A stretch of DNA of 10,468 nucleotides from CAZMOK01 sp964567785 (lineage in GTDB: Bacteria; Bacteroidota; Bacteroidia; Bacteroidales; JAGOPY01), in contig CAZMOK010000081.1 in the NCBI GenBank assembly GCA_964567785.1, positions 1 to 10,468 of the forward strand, in the 5' to 3' direction. Shown here in pieces: positions 1 to 5,826 of the stretch. Each line of letters opens with the position of its first letter. Positions within the stretch are counted from its first letter, which is position 1. A program made the position numbers and the translations under genes. The notes beneath the pieces were generated by a model. That model was given only the letters and a program-made list of their open reading frames with translations, was not told where the DNA came from and did not search any database.

Positions 1-28
1 CGCGCTAACCGGACTGCGCCACACCCCG
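1..28 (-). tRNA. tRNA-Pro, 5' part only (cut by the window edge)
   Basis: Read on the minus strand from 28 downward, this is the first 28 nt of a tRNA. It has a 7-nt acceptor 5' strand CGGGGTG, the TG linker at positions 8-9, D-stem GCGC, D-loop AGTCCGGTTA and the matching D-stem GCGC. A C at position 1 with this acceptor is typical of bacterial tRNA-Pro. The anticodon lies outside the window, so the isotype is inferred. A Bacteroidota-type -7 box sits about 12 nt upstream. The same 5' end recurs as a truncated copy at 2144-2162. Confidence 0.7.
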
Positions 29-30
29 AA
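12..30. repeat. 19-bp direct repeat, left copy (candidate attachment site)
   Basis: The 19 bp GACTGCGCCACACCCCGAA are identical to 2144-2162 in the same orientation. They cover the acceptor and start of the D-arm of tRNA-Pro plus two upstream bases. The flanks differ on both sides of the two copies, so the identity is bounded. The spacing matches the limits of the AT-rich region that carries the defence-like genes. Confidence 0.6.
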
Positions 31-39
31 TTGGGAGTG

Positions 40-47
40 CAAAGATA
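40..47 (-). promoter_or_regulatory. -7 promoter element of the tRNA-Pro gene
   Basis: The minus strand reads TATCTTTG, an exact match to the Bacteroidota -7 consensus TAnnTTTG, placed just upstream of the tRNA 5' end at 28. I see no convincing -33 TTG at the usual distance. If the 19-bp repeat is an attachment site, this promoter lies inside the island and would have been supplied by it. Confidence 0.5.
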
Positions 48-303
48 ATGCTTTCAATGGGAAAACGAAAATTAACCACTCAGAAAAGTTGTTATGCTAA
101 GAAAAAGTATGCAAGCAAAGGATTTGTACTCTGGAAATTTAACATATAAGAAAGGCTGATATAGAAATACCTTTATGATTGTTGTAACAAACCTTGATGA
201 AATAACTAAGACAATTTTTGTCAACATTGACTAATTAAACTCATTAATAAATTAAATATATTAATGGGATTTGTTGAGCTTGAATGTATAGATTGTAATA
301 CAA
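48..303. other. AT-rich non-coding stretch at the left end of the island
   Basis: I find no convincing gene here on either strand and no clear homology. Short dyads such as GTCAA-CA-TTGAC at 220-231 occur but are of the kind expected in AT-rich DNA. Confidence 0.5.
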
Positions 304-345
304 TCACAACTATATCGCGTATCGCCATACGCGATATAGTTGTGA
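304..345. promoter_or_regulatory. 42-bp perfect palindrome, likely operator of the winged-helix/NTase operon
   Basis: Arms of 19 bp (304-322 and 327-345) are perfectly complementary around a 4-bp centre, CGCC. The arms contain ATATCGC, which recurs at 384-390 close to the start codon. The right arm overlaps the candidate -35 TTGTGA (340-345). A winged-helix gene begins about 70 bp downstream, so binding by its product is the simplest reading, as in AbiE systems where the antitoxin represses its own promoter. It could also form a cruciform or an RNA hairpin. There is no T-tract, so it is not a typical terminator. Confidence 0.6.
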
Positions 346-368
346 AAATACTTGATATTAAATATAAT
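340..368 (+). promoter_or_regulatory. sigma70-like promoter of the winged-helix/NTase operon
   Basis: TTGTGA (340-345) is followed after 17 bp by a perfect TATAAT (363-368), putting the start of transcription near 375. No TAnnTTTG box is found in this gap, unlike upstream of several other genes in the window. The region is AT-rich, so a chance TATAAT is possible. The exact 17-bp spacing and overlap with the palindrome raise its credibility. Confidence 0.45.
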
Positions 369-377
369 TTTTTGTAT

Positions 378-394
378 TATTGCATATCGCAATA
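378..394. promoter_or_regulatory. Secondary operator half-site
   Basis: TATTGC (378-383) and GCAATA (389-394) form a small inverted repeat around ATATC. Within it, ATATCGC (384-390) repeats the core of the large palindrome's arm at 312-318. It lies at or just after the predicted transcription start and 18 bp before the preferred ATG, a suitable position for a second repressor site. Confidence 0.4.
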
Positions 395-412
395 CACAAT
401 AATGATAATGCT

Positions 413-937
413 ATGAAAAGTTTAAAATCTAGTATGCGTCCACAAGATGTAGTTATCTTACTTAAAATAATTGCAAATAAAGAACATGAATGGTTCCAAA
501 TTCCACTTGCAGAAGAACTAAGTATGAGTCAATCTGAAATAAGTGAATCGATAAGCAGATCAAGATATGCCAGGTTAGTTGATTCTCGTGGTAAAAATGT
601 AAATCGCATGGCATTGATGGAGTTTTTGCAGTACGGATTAGCATATGTTTTTCCACAACACCCGGGTCCAATAGTTCGTGGATTTGCCACTGCTCACTCT
701 GCTCCTCCACTAAATAGCATAATTAACAGTTCTGAATTATATGTGTGGCCATCAGGTAAAGGTAATGTTCGTGGACAAAGTATCATTCCGCTTTATCCAT
801 CGGTGGTCGAAGCCATAAAAAGAGACAATGAATTATATGAACTATTAGCGTTAGCAGATGCAATTAGAGTTGGTAGGGCAAGAGAAAAGGAAATTGCCAT
901 TCAAGAATTAAGAAAACGTATCCTTAATGGAGAATAA
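413..937 (+). CDS. Winged-helix (MarR/AbiEi-like) regulator, probable antitoxin partner
   Basis: This is a 174-residue protein counted from ATG 413. The reading frame is open back to a TTG at 380, but that codon lies inside the operator-like repeat and adds an unlikely leader, so the ATG is preferred. Residues about 32-57 form a clear helix-turn-helix (LAEELSMSQSEISESISR). The C-terminal part carries blocks I recall as conserved in a family annotated as MarR-like or helix-turn-helix proteins: YVFPQHPGP, VWPSGKGNVRGQSIIPLYP, and ELLALADAIRVGRARE near residues 143-158. Its last codons overlap the next gene by 11 bp, indicating translational coupling. The inferred role is a DNA-binding autorepressor that may also neutralise the nucleotidyltransferase. 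Partnering with a nucleotidyltransferase-fold gene resembles AbiEi/AbiEii, but this is not the classical AbiEi sequence. Confidence 0.75.
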   Translation: MKSLKSSMRPQDVVILLKIIANKEHEWFQIPLAEELSMSQSEISESISRSRYARLVDSRGKNVNRMALMEFLQYGLAYVFPQHPGPIVRGFATAHSAPPLNSIINSSELYVWPSGKGNVRGQSIIPLYPSVVEAIKRDNELYELLALADAIRVGRAREKEIAIQELRKRILNGE

Positions 938-1613
938 AGTAATAAATATATCAGTGGTTGCAGAAGTTGCTGCAGCACTAAAATCACTTAAAGATCAAAT
1001 GGTTTTTGTCGGTGGGGCGGTTATTAGTCTTTATACAGACGATCCTGCTGCAGATGAAATTCGTCCTACCAGTGATATAGATATGACTCTGAATGCGCTA
1101 AGCCTTGGTGACTGGAGCACGTTACAAGAAGAGCTTGCTAAATTAGGATTTCATCCAGATCCTTTTGGACCATCCATTTGCAGATATAAGTACAAAGAAA
1201 TAGACATAGATATTATCCCAGCAGAAGGGGGTCCAATGGGGCATACAAACAAATGGTATAAATTAGGTTTTGATGATTTATGGAGTGCAAAAGCAAAGGA
1301 TGAAGAAATCTGGATTCTATCAGCACCCTGTTTTCTGGCAACTAAGCTCAAAGCCTTTTACGACAGAGGAGAGGATTATCGTACCAGCCATGACTTTGAA
1401 GATGTTATATATATTATAGATAACCGAACATCAATTGTCGATGAAATTTCAAATACACAAGAAGAGATAAAACAATTTCTTAAAACCGAGTTAAAAAAAC
1501 TTACAGATAACATCAGTTATAATGAGATATTATCCGCACATATTCATCCCATGGTTATAGAAGAACGCCAAATAATAGTAAAGGAAAAAATCGCTGAAAT
1601 ATTAAGCCTTTAA
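927..1613 (+). CDS. Nucleotidyltransferase-fold protein (AbiEii-like), probable toxin
   Basis: This 228-residue protein shows the polymerase-beta-type nucleotidyltransferase core. It has VFVGGAVISL with the glycine pair at 29-30, then RPTSDIDM with metal-binding aspartates D50 and D52. A third acidic strand, IDIDIIP, has D95 as the likely third carboxylate. Downstream, LATKLKAF (K140) and SHDFEDV (D156, D159) resemble the conserved tail of AbiEii/AbiGii-type proteins. All expected catalytic positions are present, so the gene looks intact. It starts inside the end of the winged-helix gene and is followed one base after its stop by the hsdR remnant, which suggests a single transcript. In AbiE systems the enzyme attacks tRNA or cellular nucleotide metabolism; the substrate here is unknown. 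Assignment to the fold is firm, the toxin role inferred. Confidence 0.75.
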   Translation: MENKVINISVVAEVAAALKSLKDQMVFVGGAVISLYTDDPAADEIRPTSDIDMTLNALSLGDWSTLQEELAKLGFHPDPFGPSICRYKYKEIDIDIIPAEGGPMGHTNKWYKLGFDDLWSAKAKDEEIWILSAPCFLATKLKAFYDRGEDYRTSHDFEDVIYIIDNRTSIVDEISNTQEEIKQFLKTELKKLTDNISYNEILSAHIHPMVIEERQIIVKEKIAEILSL

Positions 1614-1614
1614 A

Positions 1615-2021
1615 ATGTCATTCACTGAACTAAATTGTGTTGAGTATTTCATCATTCACCAAATCAGTAGAGTAAATTTGAGTAGTAGTGGAACCCAAGA
1701 TCCTAAACGACCTATGGATTACAGTGGGCATATAAATACTCCGATGGATTTCAACGGGATGTTATTGAAGTCCCAGAGGGAGAAAGGCTAAAAAAAGCCC
1801 TGACTCGATTAAATCCTGCGATTGCTAATTATCACGGTTTGGCAGATGAGGTTAAAGCTAATGACGAGCTCTTTAAATGGGTGACAGGCGAAAATACCAT
1901 GCCTTTTGGAGAAAAGACAATAAAAATGTATCATCAAATTGCAATTCACTTACAATATATCCTTTTTTTAGGGGGTTATTGCCAGTATGATCACATTATT
2001 TCTTTAATGACAAATAAATGA
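1615..2021 (+). pseudogene. hsdR: Remnant of type I restriction endonuclease subunit R (N-terminal part)
   Basis: An ATG one base after the preceding stop opens a frame starting MSFTELNCVEYFIIHQIS, like the N-terminus of many HsdR proteins, but it closes at 1789-1791. From about 1707 a second frame continues the likeness: GLQWAYKYSDG, EGERLKKALTRLNPAIANY, then LFKWVTGENTMPFGEK. The last corresponds to the N...F..WL.GEKTMPFGE block preceding the HsdR nuclease region. A frameshift near 1700-1712 joins the two. By memory of the family, about 20 residues are missing between ADEV and KAND. Likeness stops near 1925 and the frame ends at 2021 with unrelated sequence. The nuclease, helicase and remaining subunits (HsdM, HsdS) are absent. 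The call rests on recalled motifs, not an alignment. Confidence 0.6.
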
Positions 2022-2143
2022 AGAAGAAAAAGAAGGAATTTAAGAGAGTGACAAAATCACGACAAAACATTTAAGAAAGGAATGAATTATTTAAGAAAAA
2101 ATTGTAATGTATTGTATTTGTGATACTTAATTGGCTTGACCAA

Positions 2144-2162
2144 GACTGCGCCACACCCCGAA
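2144..2162. repeat. 19-bp direct repeat, right copy (truncated tRNA-Pro 5' end)
   Basis: Identical to 12-30. On the minus strand it gives CGGGGTGTGGCGCAGTC and then diverges to TTGGTCAAGCC, so the second D-stem strand GCGC is missing and no cloverleaf can form. This is a tRNA fragment, not a gene. The adjoining TTGG-CTTGA-CCAA dyad (2131-2143) sits exactly at the island side of the junction. Confidence 0.6.
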
Positions 2163-2238
2163 AAAATATTCGAATTGAACGATTCGGCGATAGTCGGTGT
2201 CCCGATTCTTTCACCTTACAATTTATCCGAATGCGGAT
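2163..2238 (-). ncRNA. Possible short leader or small RNA ending in a hairpin and T-run
   Basis: Between the minus-strand -7 box at 2240-2247 and the truncated tRNA there are three small hairpins on the minus strand: ATCCG-CATT-CGGAT, TCGG-GACA-CCGA, and CGAAT-CGTTCA-ATTCG. The last is followed by AATATTTTTT, which is terminator-like. It does not fit a tRNA and I recognise no RNA family. It may simply be the old leader of a tRNA-Pro transcript. Confidence 0.25.
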
Positions 2239-2239
2239 G

Positions 2240-2247
2240 CAAAGGTA
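2240..2247 (-). promoter_or_regulatory. -7 promoter element pointing into the tRNA fragment
   Basis: The minus strand reads TACCTTTG, an exact TAnnTTTG match followed by C, as is common for strong Bacteroidota promoters. It faces the truncated tRNA copy. If the island inserted into the tRNA 5' end, this would be the ancestral tRNA promoter, now separated from its gene. Confidence 0.45.
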
Positions 2248-2255
2248 AATCTTTT

Positions 2256-2355
2256 TTTCTAAAGATTTGGGAGTGTTTCTCCATATATTGTTGATTAAAC
2301 CATGCCCGGGGAGGTGCAGCCCCCCCTGTAATTCTTCAGATAATATCTTTAGAAA
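2256..2355. repeat. 11-bp inverted repeat enclosing a GC hairpin between divergent promoters
   Basis: TTTCTAAAGAT (2256-2266) and ATCTTTAGAAA (2345-2355) are perfect inverted copies. Each sits a few bases upstream of a -7 box, at 2247 (minus) and 2359 (plus). A second pair, AGTGTTTCT (2272-2280) and AGAAACACT (2351-2359), overlaps the right arm. The centre holds a G-rich/C-rich hairpin, GGGGAGG (2308-2314) against seven C's (2320-2326), with one mismatch and a TGCAG loop. This could be a shared operator or a tiny inserted repeat. Confidence 0.35.
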
Positions 2356-2358
2356 CAC

Positions 2359-2366
2359 TATATTTG
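2359..2366 (+). promoter_or_regulatory. -7 promoter element for the LRR protein gene
   Basis: TATATTTG matches TAnnTTTG exactly and lies about 80 bp upstream of the preferred start codon at 2445. No good -33 TTG is seen about 20 bp further upstream, so support is moderate. Confidence 0.4.
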
Positions 2367-2444
2367 TAATAAAGCAAATACCCTAACCGGATCAAATTAT
2401 TCAATGGACAATATTTCCATGAAAGATCCAGATCTTTGTGCAAC

Positions 2445-5306
2445 ATGAAAAAGATCTTGCTGCTGTTAGTTCTTCTTTTTACCCTTCACCAGGCCGGACT
2501 CCCTCAATCATGCCTGCCAGAAGGGATCATTTTCACACAACAGGAGCAAATCGATGACTTTCAGGCCAACTACCCTGGTTGCAATGAAATTGAAGGAGAT
2601 GTGCGGATTATCGGAACCAGCATAACAAACCTGGATGGATTGCTTGCTGTTAATGCCATACTGGGAGACCTCAAAATACATTATCTGCCCAATTTACCCT
2701 CTCTATCTGGTCTCGACAGCCTGGAATATGTAGGTGACAATGTGACCATTGAAAATAATGCCCTTCTGACAAATATGAGTGGCCTCGGTAAATTATCGGC
2801 CATTGAAGGATATTTGTCTATTAGAAAAAATGATTCACTTGTCAACCTGGAAGGATTGGAGGCACTGGGATCAGCAGATCACCTGAGAATTGAGGAATGC
2901 TTTTCTTTAACAGACCTCAACGGCCTGTCAGGCTTAACCGACGTGAGACAATCATTCTATCTCAATGAAAACCCCAATCTGATAAGCCTGCAGGGAATGG
3001 CGGTATTTGATACGCTAAACTACCTGAAGATCATATCCTGCCCAAAGCTGAAAAACCTGAACGGAATTAATGCAAGCAGTTCATACATCGATAAACTTGA
3101 GATCTCTGTAAACGACTCGATGATAAACCTTGACGGTATGCAGGGAATCAATGAAATCAATTATCTGATGATCGACCAGTGCAATGGGTTGCATGACCTT
3201 TCCGGTTTGGATAACCTGACCCAGTGCTATAGCTTTAAATTAACATCCAACCCTAACCTGGTCTACCTGGATGGATTGTCATCATTGGATGAAGTTACGA
3301 GTATATTCACTATTGAAGACAATCCGAATCTGGCCGACCTGACTCCCCTATCGGCCCTGGATACCGTTGGTGCCTTCTTATGTGTGGATAATATATCCCT
3401 CAAGGACCTCACCGGACTGGAGGGTCTGAATAGTATTTCCACAATTTCCATTGAGGGAAATGATTCAATCACCAATCTTAGCGGACTTCAGAACCTGCAG
3501 CATATCAAGGGGAGTTTGAAAATAGACCGCAATATCAGCCTGAGCAACATCGATGCCCTGATCCAACTGGATACCGTAAACCGGGTCTATATTGACAGTA
3601 ACCTGGCATTGCCCAACCTCTGGGGCTTGTCCAACCTAAGGGTCTGCGGATATGGTAATTATTATGGCAACCTTTACATAAGGCACAATTACAGCCTGGG
3701 CAACCTTTCTGACCTGGGTAACCTGGAAAAGGTCAATGGACCGGTGGTCATCTCAGGAAACCAAGGCCTGTTGACATTAAACGGATTGAATAATCTTGAC
3801 AGCATTAATGGTTATTTTTTAATCCATGACAACCCATCCCTTTTTGACATTGCCCACTTCGACAGCTTGAAGTACATAGACGGCCACCTGGAGATCGTAA
3901 ATAATGATTCCCTTGCCGATATTCCGGGATTTGAAGCTCTTCATCATATAGGCTTTGATCACTATTACGGGGATTATTCCTTGCTGATAAAGGGGAATAA
4001 CAATCTTTACGAGATCAGTGGATTCAACAATCTGCAAAGCATCTACCAGGCACCGTTCCACATAAGGGATAACCCCAGTCTTTCCATCATTTCCGGTTTT
4101 AACAATTTAGCATCAGTTGGTACTAGTATGGGCATCGTAAATAATGATTCCCTGAACGACTGCAGTGGATTTACTTCCCTGGTATCAATATCCTCATTGA
4201 TCATTGAAGAAAATTATGCTTTAGAAAGTCTTATTGGCTTTGATTCCGTGTTATCTATGGGTTCCATGTATATTGAGTACAATCAGTCAATTCAGGATCT
4301 GGATGCACTGAACCCTGAACTTACATTTGCCAACAATATATCCATAATCTCCAATGAGAGCCTTCAAAACATTGAAGGATTAGAAGGCATTGAAACGATA
4401 TCTTTTTTAACCATTAATGGAAACCCGGCTTTAATGAGCCTGAGCGGACTTGATTCATTGAATTACGCCTATAAGATAGATATTGCATCCAATTCTTCTC
4501 TGAATGATATCGATAATCTGTCATCACTGACTGAAGCAGGCTATATATACGTCAACGGCAATGAGAACCTGCAGCATTTACAGGGACTGTCAGGTCTTGA
4601 ATTCGTGGAAGTATTGAAGATCATTGATAATGACCGGTTGGAATGCCTGCGTGGCCTTGACAGTTTAAAAACTGTATCTTATCAGCTGGAGATATCAGAC
4701 AATGACTCCTTGTTAAATGTACAAGGCCTTGGGGCTTTGGAATATGTCTACCATCTGGACATTGATAACAATGCAATGCTCAACAGTTTACATGGATTGG
4801 ATGGAAATAAGGGTACCATAGTGGCTTCATTGACCATTCAGTTTAATGAGAACCTTGAGAGTTTGTCTGGATTGGATAGTTTAGACCTGAATGAAAATAT
4901 GTCAACATTTATAGTTTCCGGGAACGACCTGCTATCGGACTGTGATGTGGCCAGCATCTGCACATATCTCACATCGCCCACTGGAACGATAGAGATAAGC
5001 AATAATGATCCGGGGTGCAATTCTGTTTATGAAGTTAAGGAGGAGTGCGGACTGGTAAATGTGAGAGAAGAAGGTCCACCTTCGGTACACATATACCCGA
5101 ATCCAGCCGGCGAATTTGTATATGTTGCCCCCATTTCTCCATCCGAATTACTGGATATTATAATGGTCGATCCATCGGGAAGGGAATTATCACTGAGTAT
5201 GGACAGATTTGGACGAATTGATGTTTCAACGCTTTCACCCGGATTGTACCTGCTGGTTATCCATTGCAAGAATGATTGCCTGCGAAAAAAGCTGATCATT
5301 CAATAA
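2445..5306 (+). CDS. Large secreted leucine-rich repeat protein with T9SS sorting domain
   Basis: The protein has 953 residues from ATG 2445; a TTG three codons upstream is less likely because MKKILLLLVLLFTLHQAG is a clean signal peptide. After it, about 32 repeats of 23-24 residues run to about residue 840. The pattern is roughly L-x-I-x-x-N-x-x-L-x-x-L-x-G-L-x-x-L-x-x-I, as in receptor-L-domain-like LRRs of Bacteroidota. Two repeats carry short YYG insertions (GYGNYYGNLYI and GFDHYYGDYSLLI). A cysteine-containing C-cap follows (SDCDVASICTYL...NDPGCNSVYEVKEECG). The last 75-80 residues, from VHIYPNPAGE to KKLIIQ, form a type A T9SS sorting domain that directs export across the outer membrane and surface attachment or release. 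The ligand is unknown; adhesion is a reasonable guess only. The gene stands alone, with no same-strand neighbour nearby. Confidence 0.9.
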   Translation: MKKILLLLVLLFTLHQAGLPQSCLPEGIIFTQQEQIDDFQANYPGCNEIEGDVRIIGTSITNLDGLLAVNAILGDLKIHYLPNLPSLSGLDSLEYVGDNVTIENNALLTNMSGLGKLSAIEGYLSIRKNDSLVNLEGLEALGSADHLRIEECFSLTDLNGLSGLTDVRQSFYLNENPNLISLQGMAVFDTLNYLKIISCPKLKNLNGINASSSYIDKLEISVNDSMINLDGMQGINEINYLMIDQCNGLHDLSGLDNLTQCYSFKLTSNPNLVYLDGLSSLDEVTSIFTIEDNPNLADLTPLSALDTVGAFLCVDNISLKDLTGLEGLNSISTISIEGNDSITNLSGLQNLQHIKGSLKIDRNISLSNIDALIQLDTVNRVYIDSNLALPNLWGLSNLRVCGYGNYYGNLYIRHNYSLGNLSDLGNLEKVNGPVVISGNQGLLTLNGLNNLDSINGYFLIHDNPSLFDIAHFDSLKYIDGHLEIVNNDSLADIPGFEALHHIGFDHYYGDYSLLIKGNNNLYEISGFNNLQSIYQAPFHIRDNPSLSIISGFNNLASVGTSMGIVNNDSLNDCSGFTSLVSISSLIIEENYALESLIGFDSVLSMGSMYIEYNQSIQDLDALNPELTFANNISIISNESLQNIEGLEGIETISFLTINGNPALMSLSGLDSLNYAYKIDIASNSSLNDIDNLSSLTEAGYIYVNGNENLQHLQGLSGLEFVEVLKIIDNDRLECLRGLDSLKTVSYQLEISDNDSLLNVQGLGALEYVYHLDIDNNAMLNSLHGLDGNKGTIVASLTIQFNENLESLSGLDSLDLNENMSTFIVSGNDLLSDCDVASICTYLTSPTGTIEISNNDPGCNSVYEVKEECGLVNVREEGPPSVHIYPNPAGEFVYVAPISPSELLDIIMVDPSGRELSLSMDRFGRIDVSTLSPGLYLLVIHCKNDCLRKKLIIQ
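3894..4153. repeat. Intragenic duplication within the LRR gene
   Basis: The 20-bp string at 3894-3913, encoding part of IVNNDSL, is repeated exactly at 4134-4153. The copies are 240 bp (80 codons) apart and in frame, spanning three repeats, one of which carries a YYG insertion. Elsewhere the repeats are similar in protein but not this closely in DNA, suggesting a fairly recent duplication or local gene conversion. Confidence 0.5.
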
Positions 5307-5343
5307 AACGGATATCGATATGCACATGTCGCAGATCAACTAT

Positions 5344-5826
5344 TTAGTACCTCAATATATCATCCAAACCTTGCTTAATGACATCCAGTTCTTCTTCGTA
5401 TCCATCCTACCAACCACGTATTGATTTTCTCAAGAAGGAGTATAAAGGAATTATTTGCCAGGGGTGCATTCCTGGAAATAAAAATAGGTTACGTGTTCAA
5501 CTTATGAATCCAGTCCAGTTAAATAGAAGACAGATATGCTTTCGGTTTTACTCTAATTACAATCATTGGAAATTGACCCGCCTCTTTAAGTTCACTCCCC
5601 TCCCTCGCCCACACATCAGCTGATAATTTTCGATTAGCTTTTATAGCGATTGCTTTTATTCATCCTATAGATCAAAATCGGTAGCCTTATCTCACCATTC
5701 CTTCAGTTGCCTTTCCTCAAAGTTTTCCAGGTAGCTTATCGTAGTTTTTAGCCATTCATCCATCTTTGTTTTGATTTTATCAATGGCATCAGTAAGTTTG
5801 CGAAAAACTGAATTATGATCGAAAAC
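5344..5826 (-). pseudogene. Broken minus-strand coding fragments of unknown origin
   Basis: Two short minus-strand segments look like coding ends. One runs from 5826 to the stop at 5692-5694 and contains FRKLTDAIDKIKTKMDEWLK and then LENFEERQLKEW. The other, 5406 down to the stop at 5344-5346, reads DGYEEELDVIKQGLDDILRY and is preceded directly by an in-frame TAG. Both are hydrophilic and helix-forming, unlike random translation, but neither has an upstream start or a recognisable family. The stretch between them (about 5410-5690) has no sustained open frame on this strand. The plus-strand open frame at 5378-5623 (81 codons) overlaps these and looks spurious. This gap holds nothing else I can identify. 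Confidence 0.25.

Larger units (their letters stand above)
31..2143. mobile_element. Putative small genomic island between tRNA-Pro repeats
   Basis: This segment lies between two direct 19-bp copies of the tRNA-Pro 5' end. It is visibly richer in A and T than the genes to its right. Its cargo is accessory in type: a winged-helix/nucleotidyltransferase pair and a broken hsdR. No integrase, transposase or recombinase is visible, so if this was an integrative element it has lost its machinery or depended on another one. Integration at a tRNA 5' end is less usual than at the 3' end. A partial duplication of the tRNA unrelated to integration is the main alternative. Confidence 0.45.

Noticed and set aside
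220..265. Short dyads (GTCAA-CA-TTGAC; ATTAATA...TATTAAT) as regulatory sites
   Set aside because: Short, AT-rich and not tied to any promoter or start; expected by chance in this composition.
304..345. CRISPR-like or terminator reading of the 42-bp palindrome
   Set aside because: It is a single copy without spacers, has no following T-run, and lies upstream of a gene over a promoter, so an operator fits better.
2131..2238. A second complete tRNA on the minus strand next to the truncated copy
   Set aside because: No cloverleaf can be built: the D-stem partner, anticodon arm and T-arm do not appear in order.
2071..2358. Minus-strand open frame of 95 codons upstream of the LRR gene
   Set aside because: It runs through the tRNA fragment, a promoter box and the inverted repeats, and its product resembles no protein; a chance open frame.
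5378..5623. Plus-strand open frame of 81 codons
   Set aside because: Composition is unlike a real protein and it overlaps minus-strand coding traces; no promoter or start context supports it.
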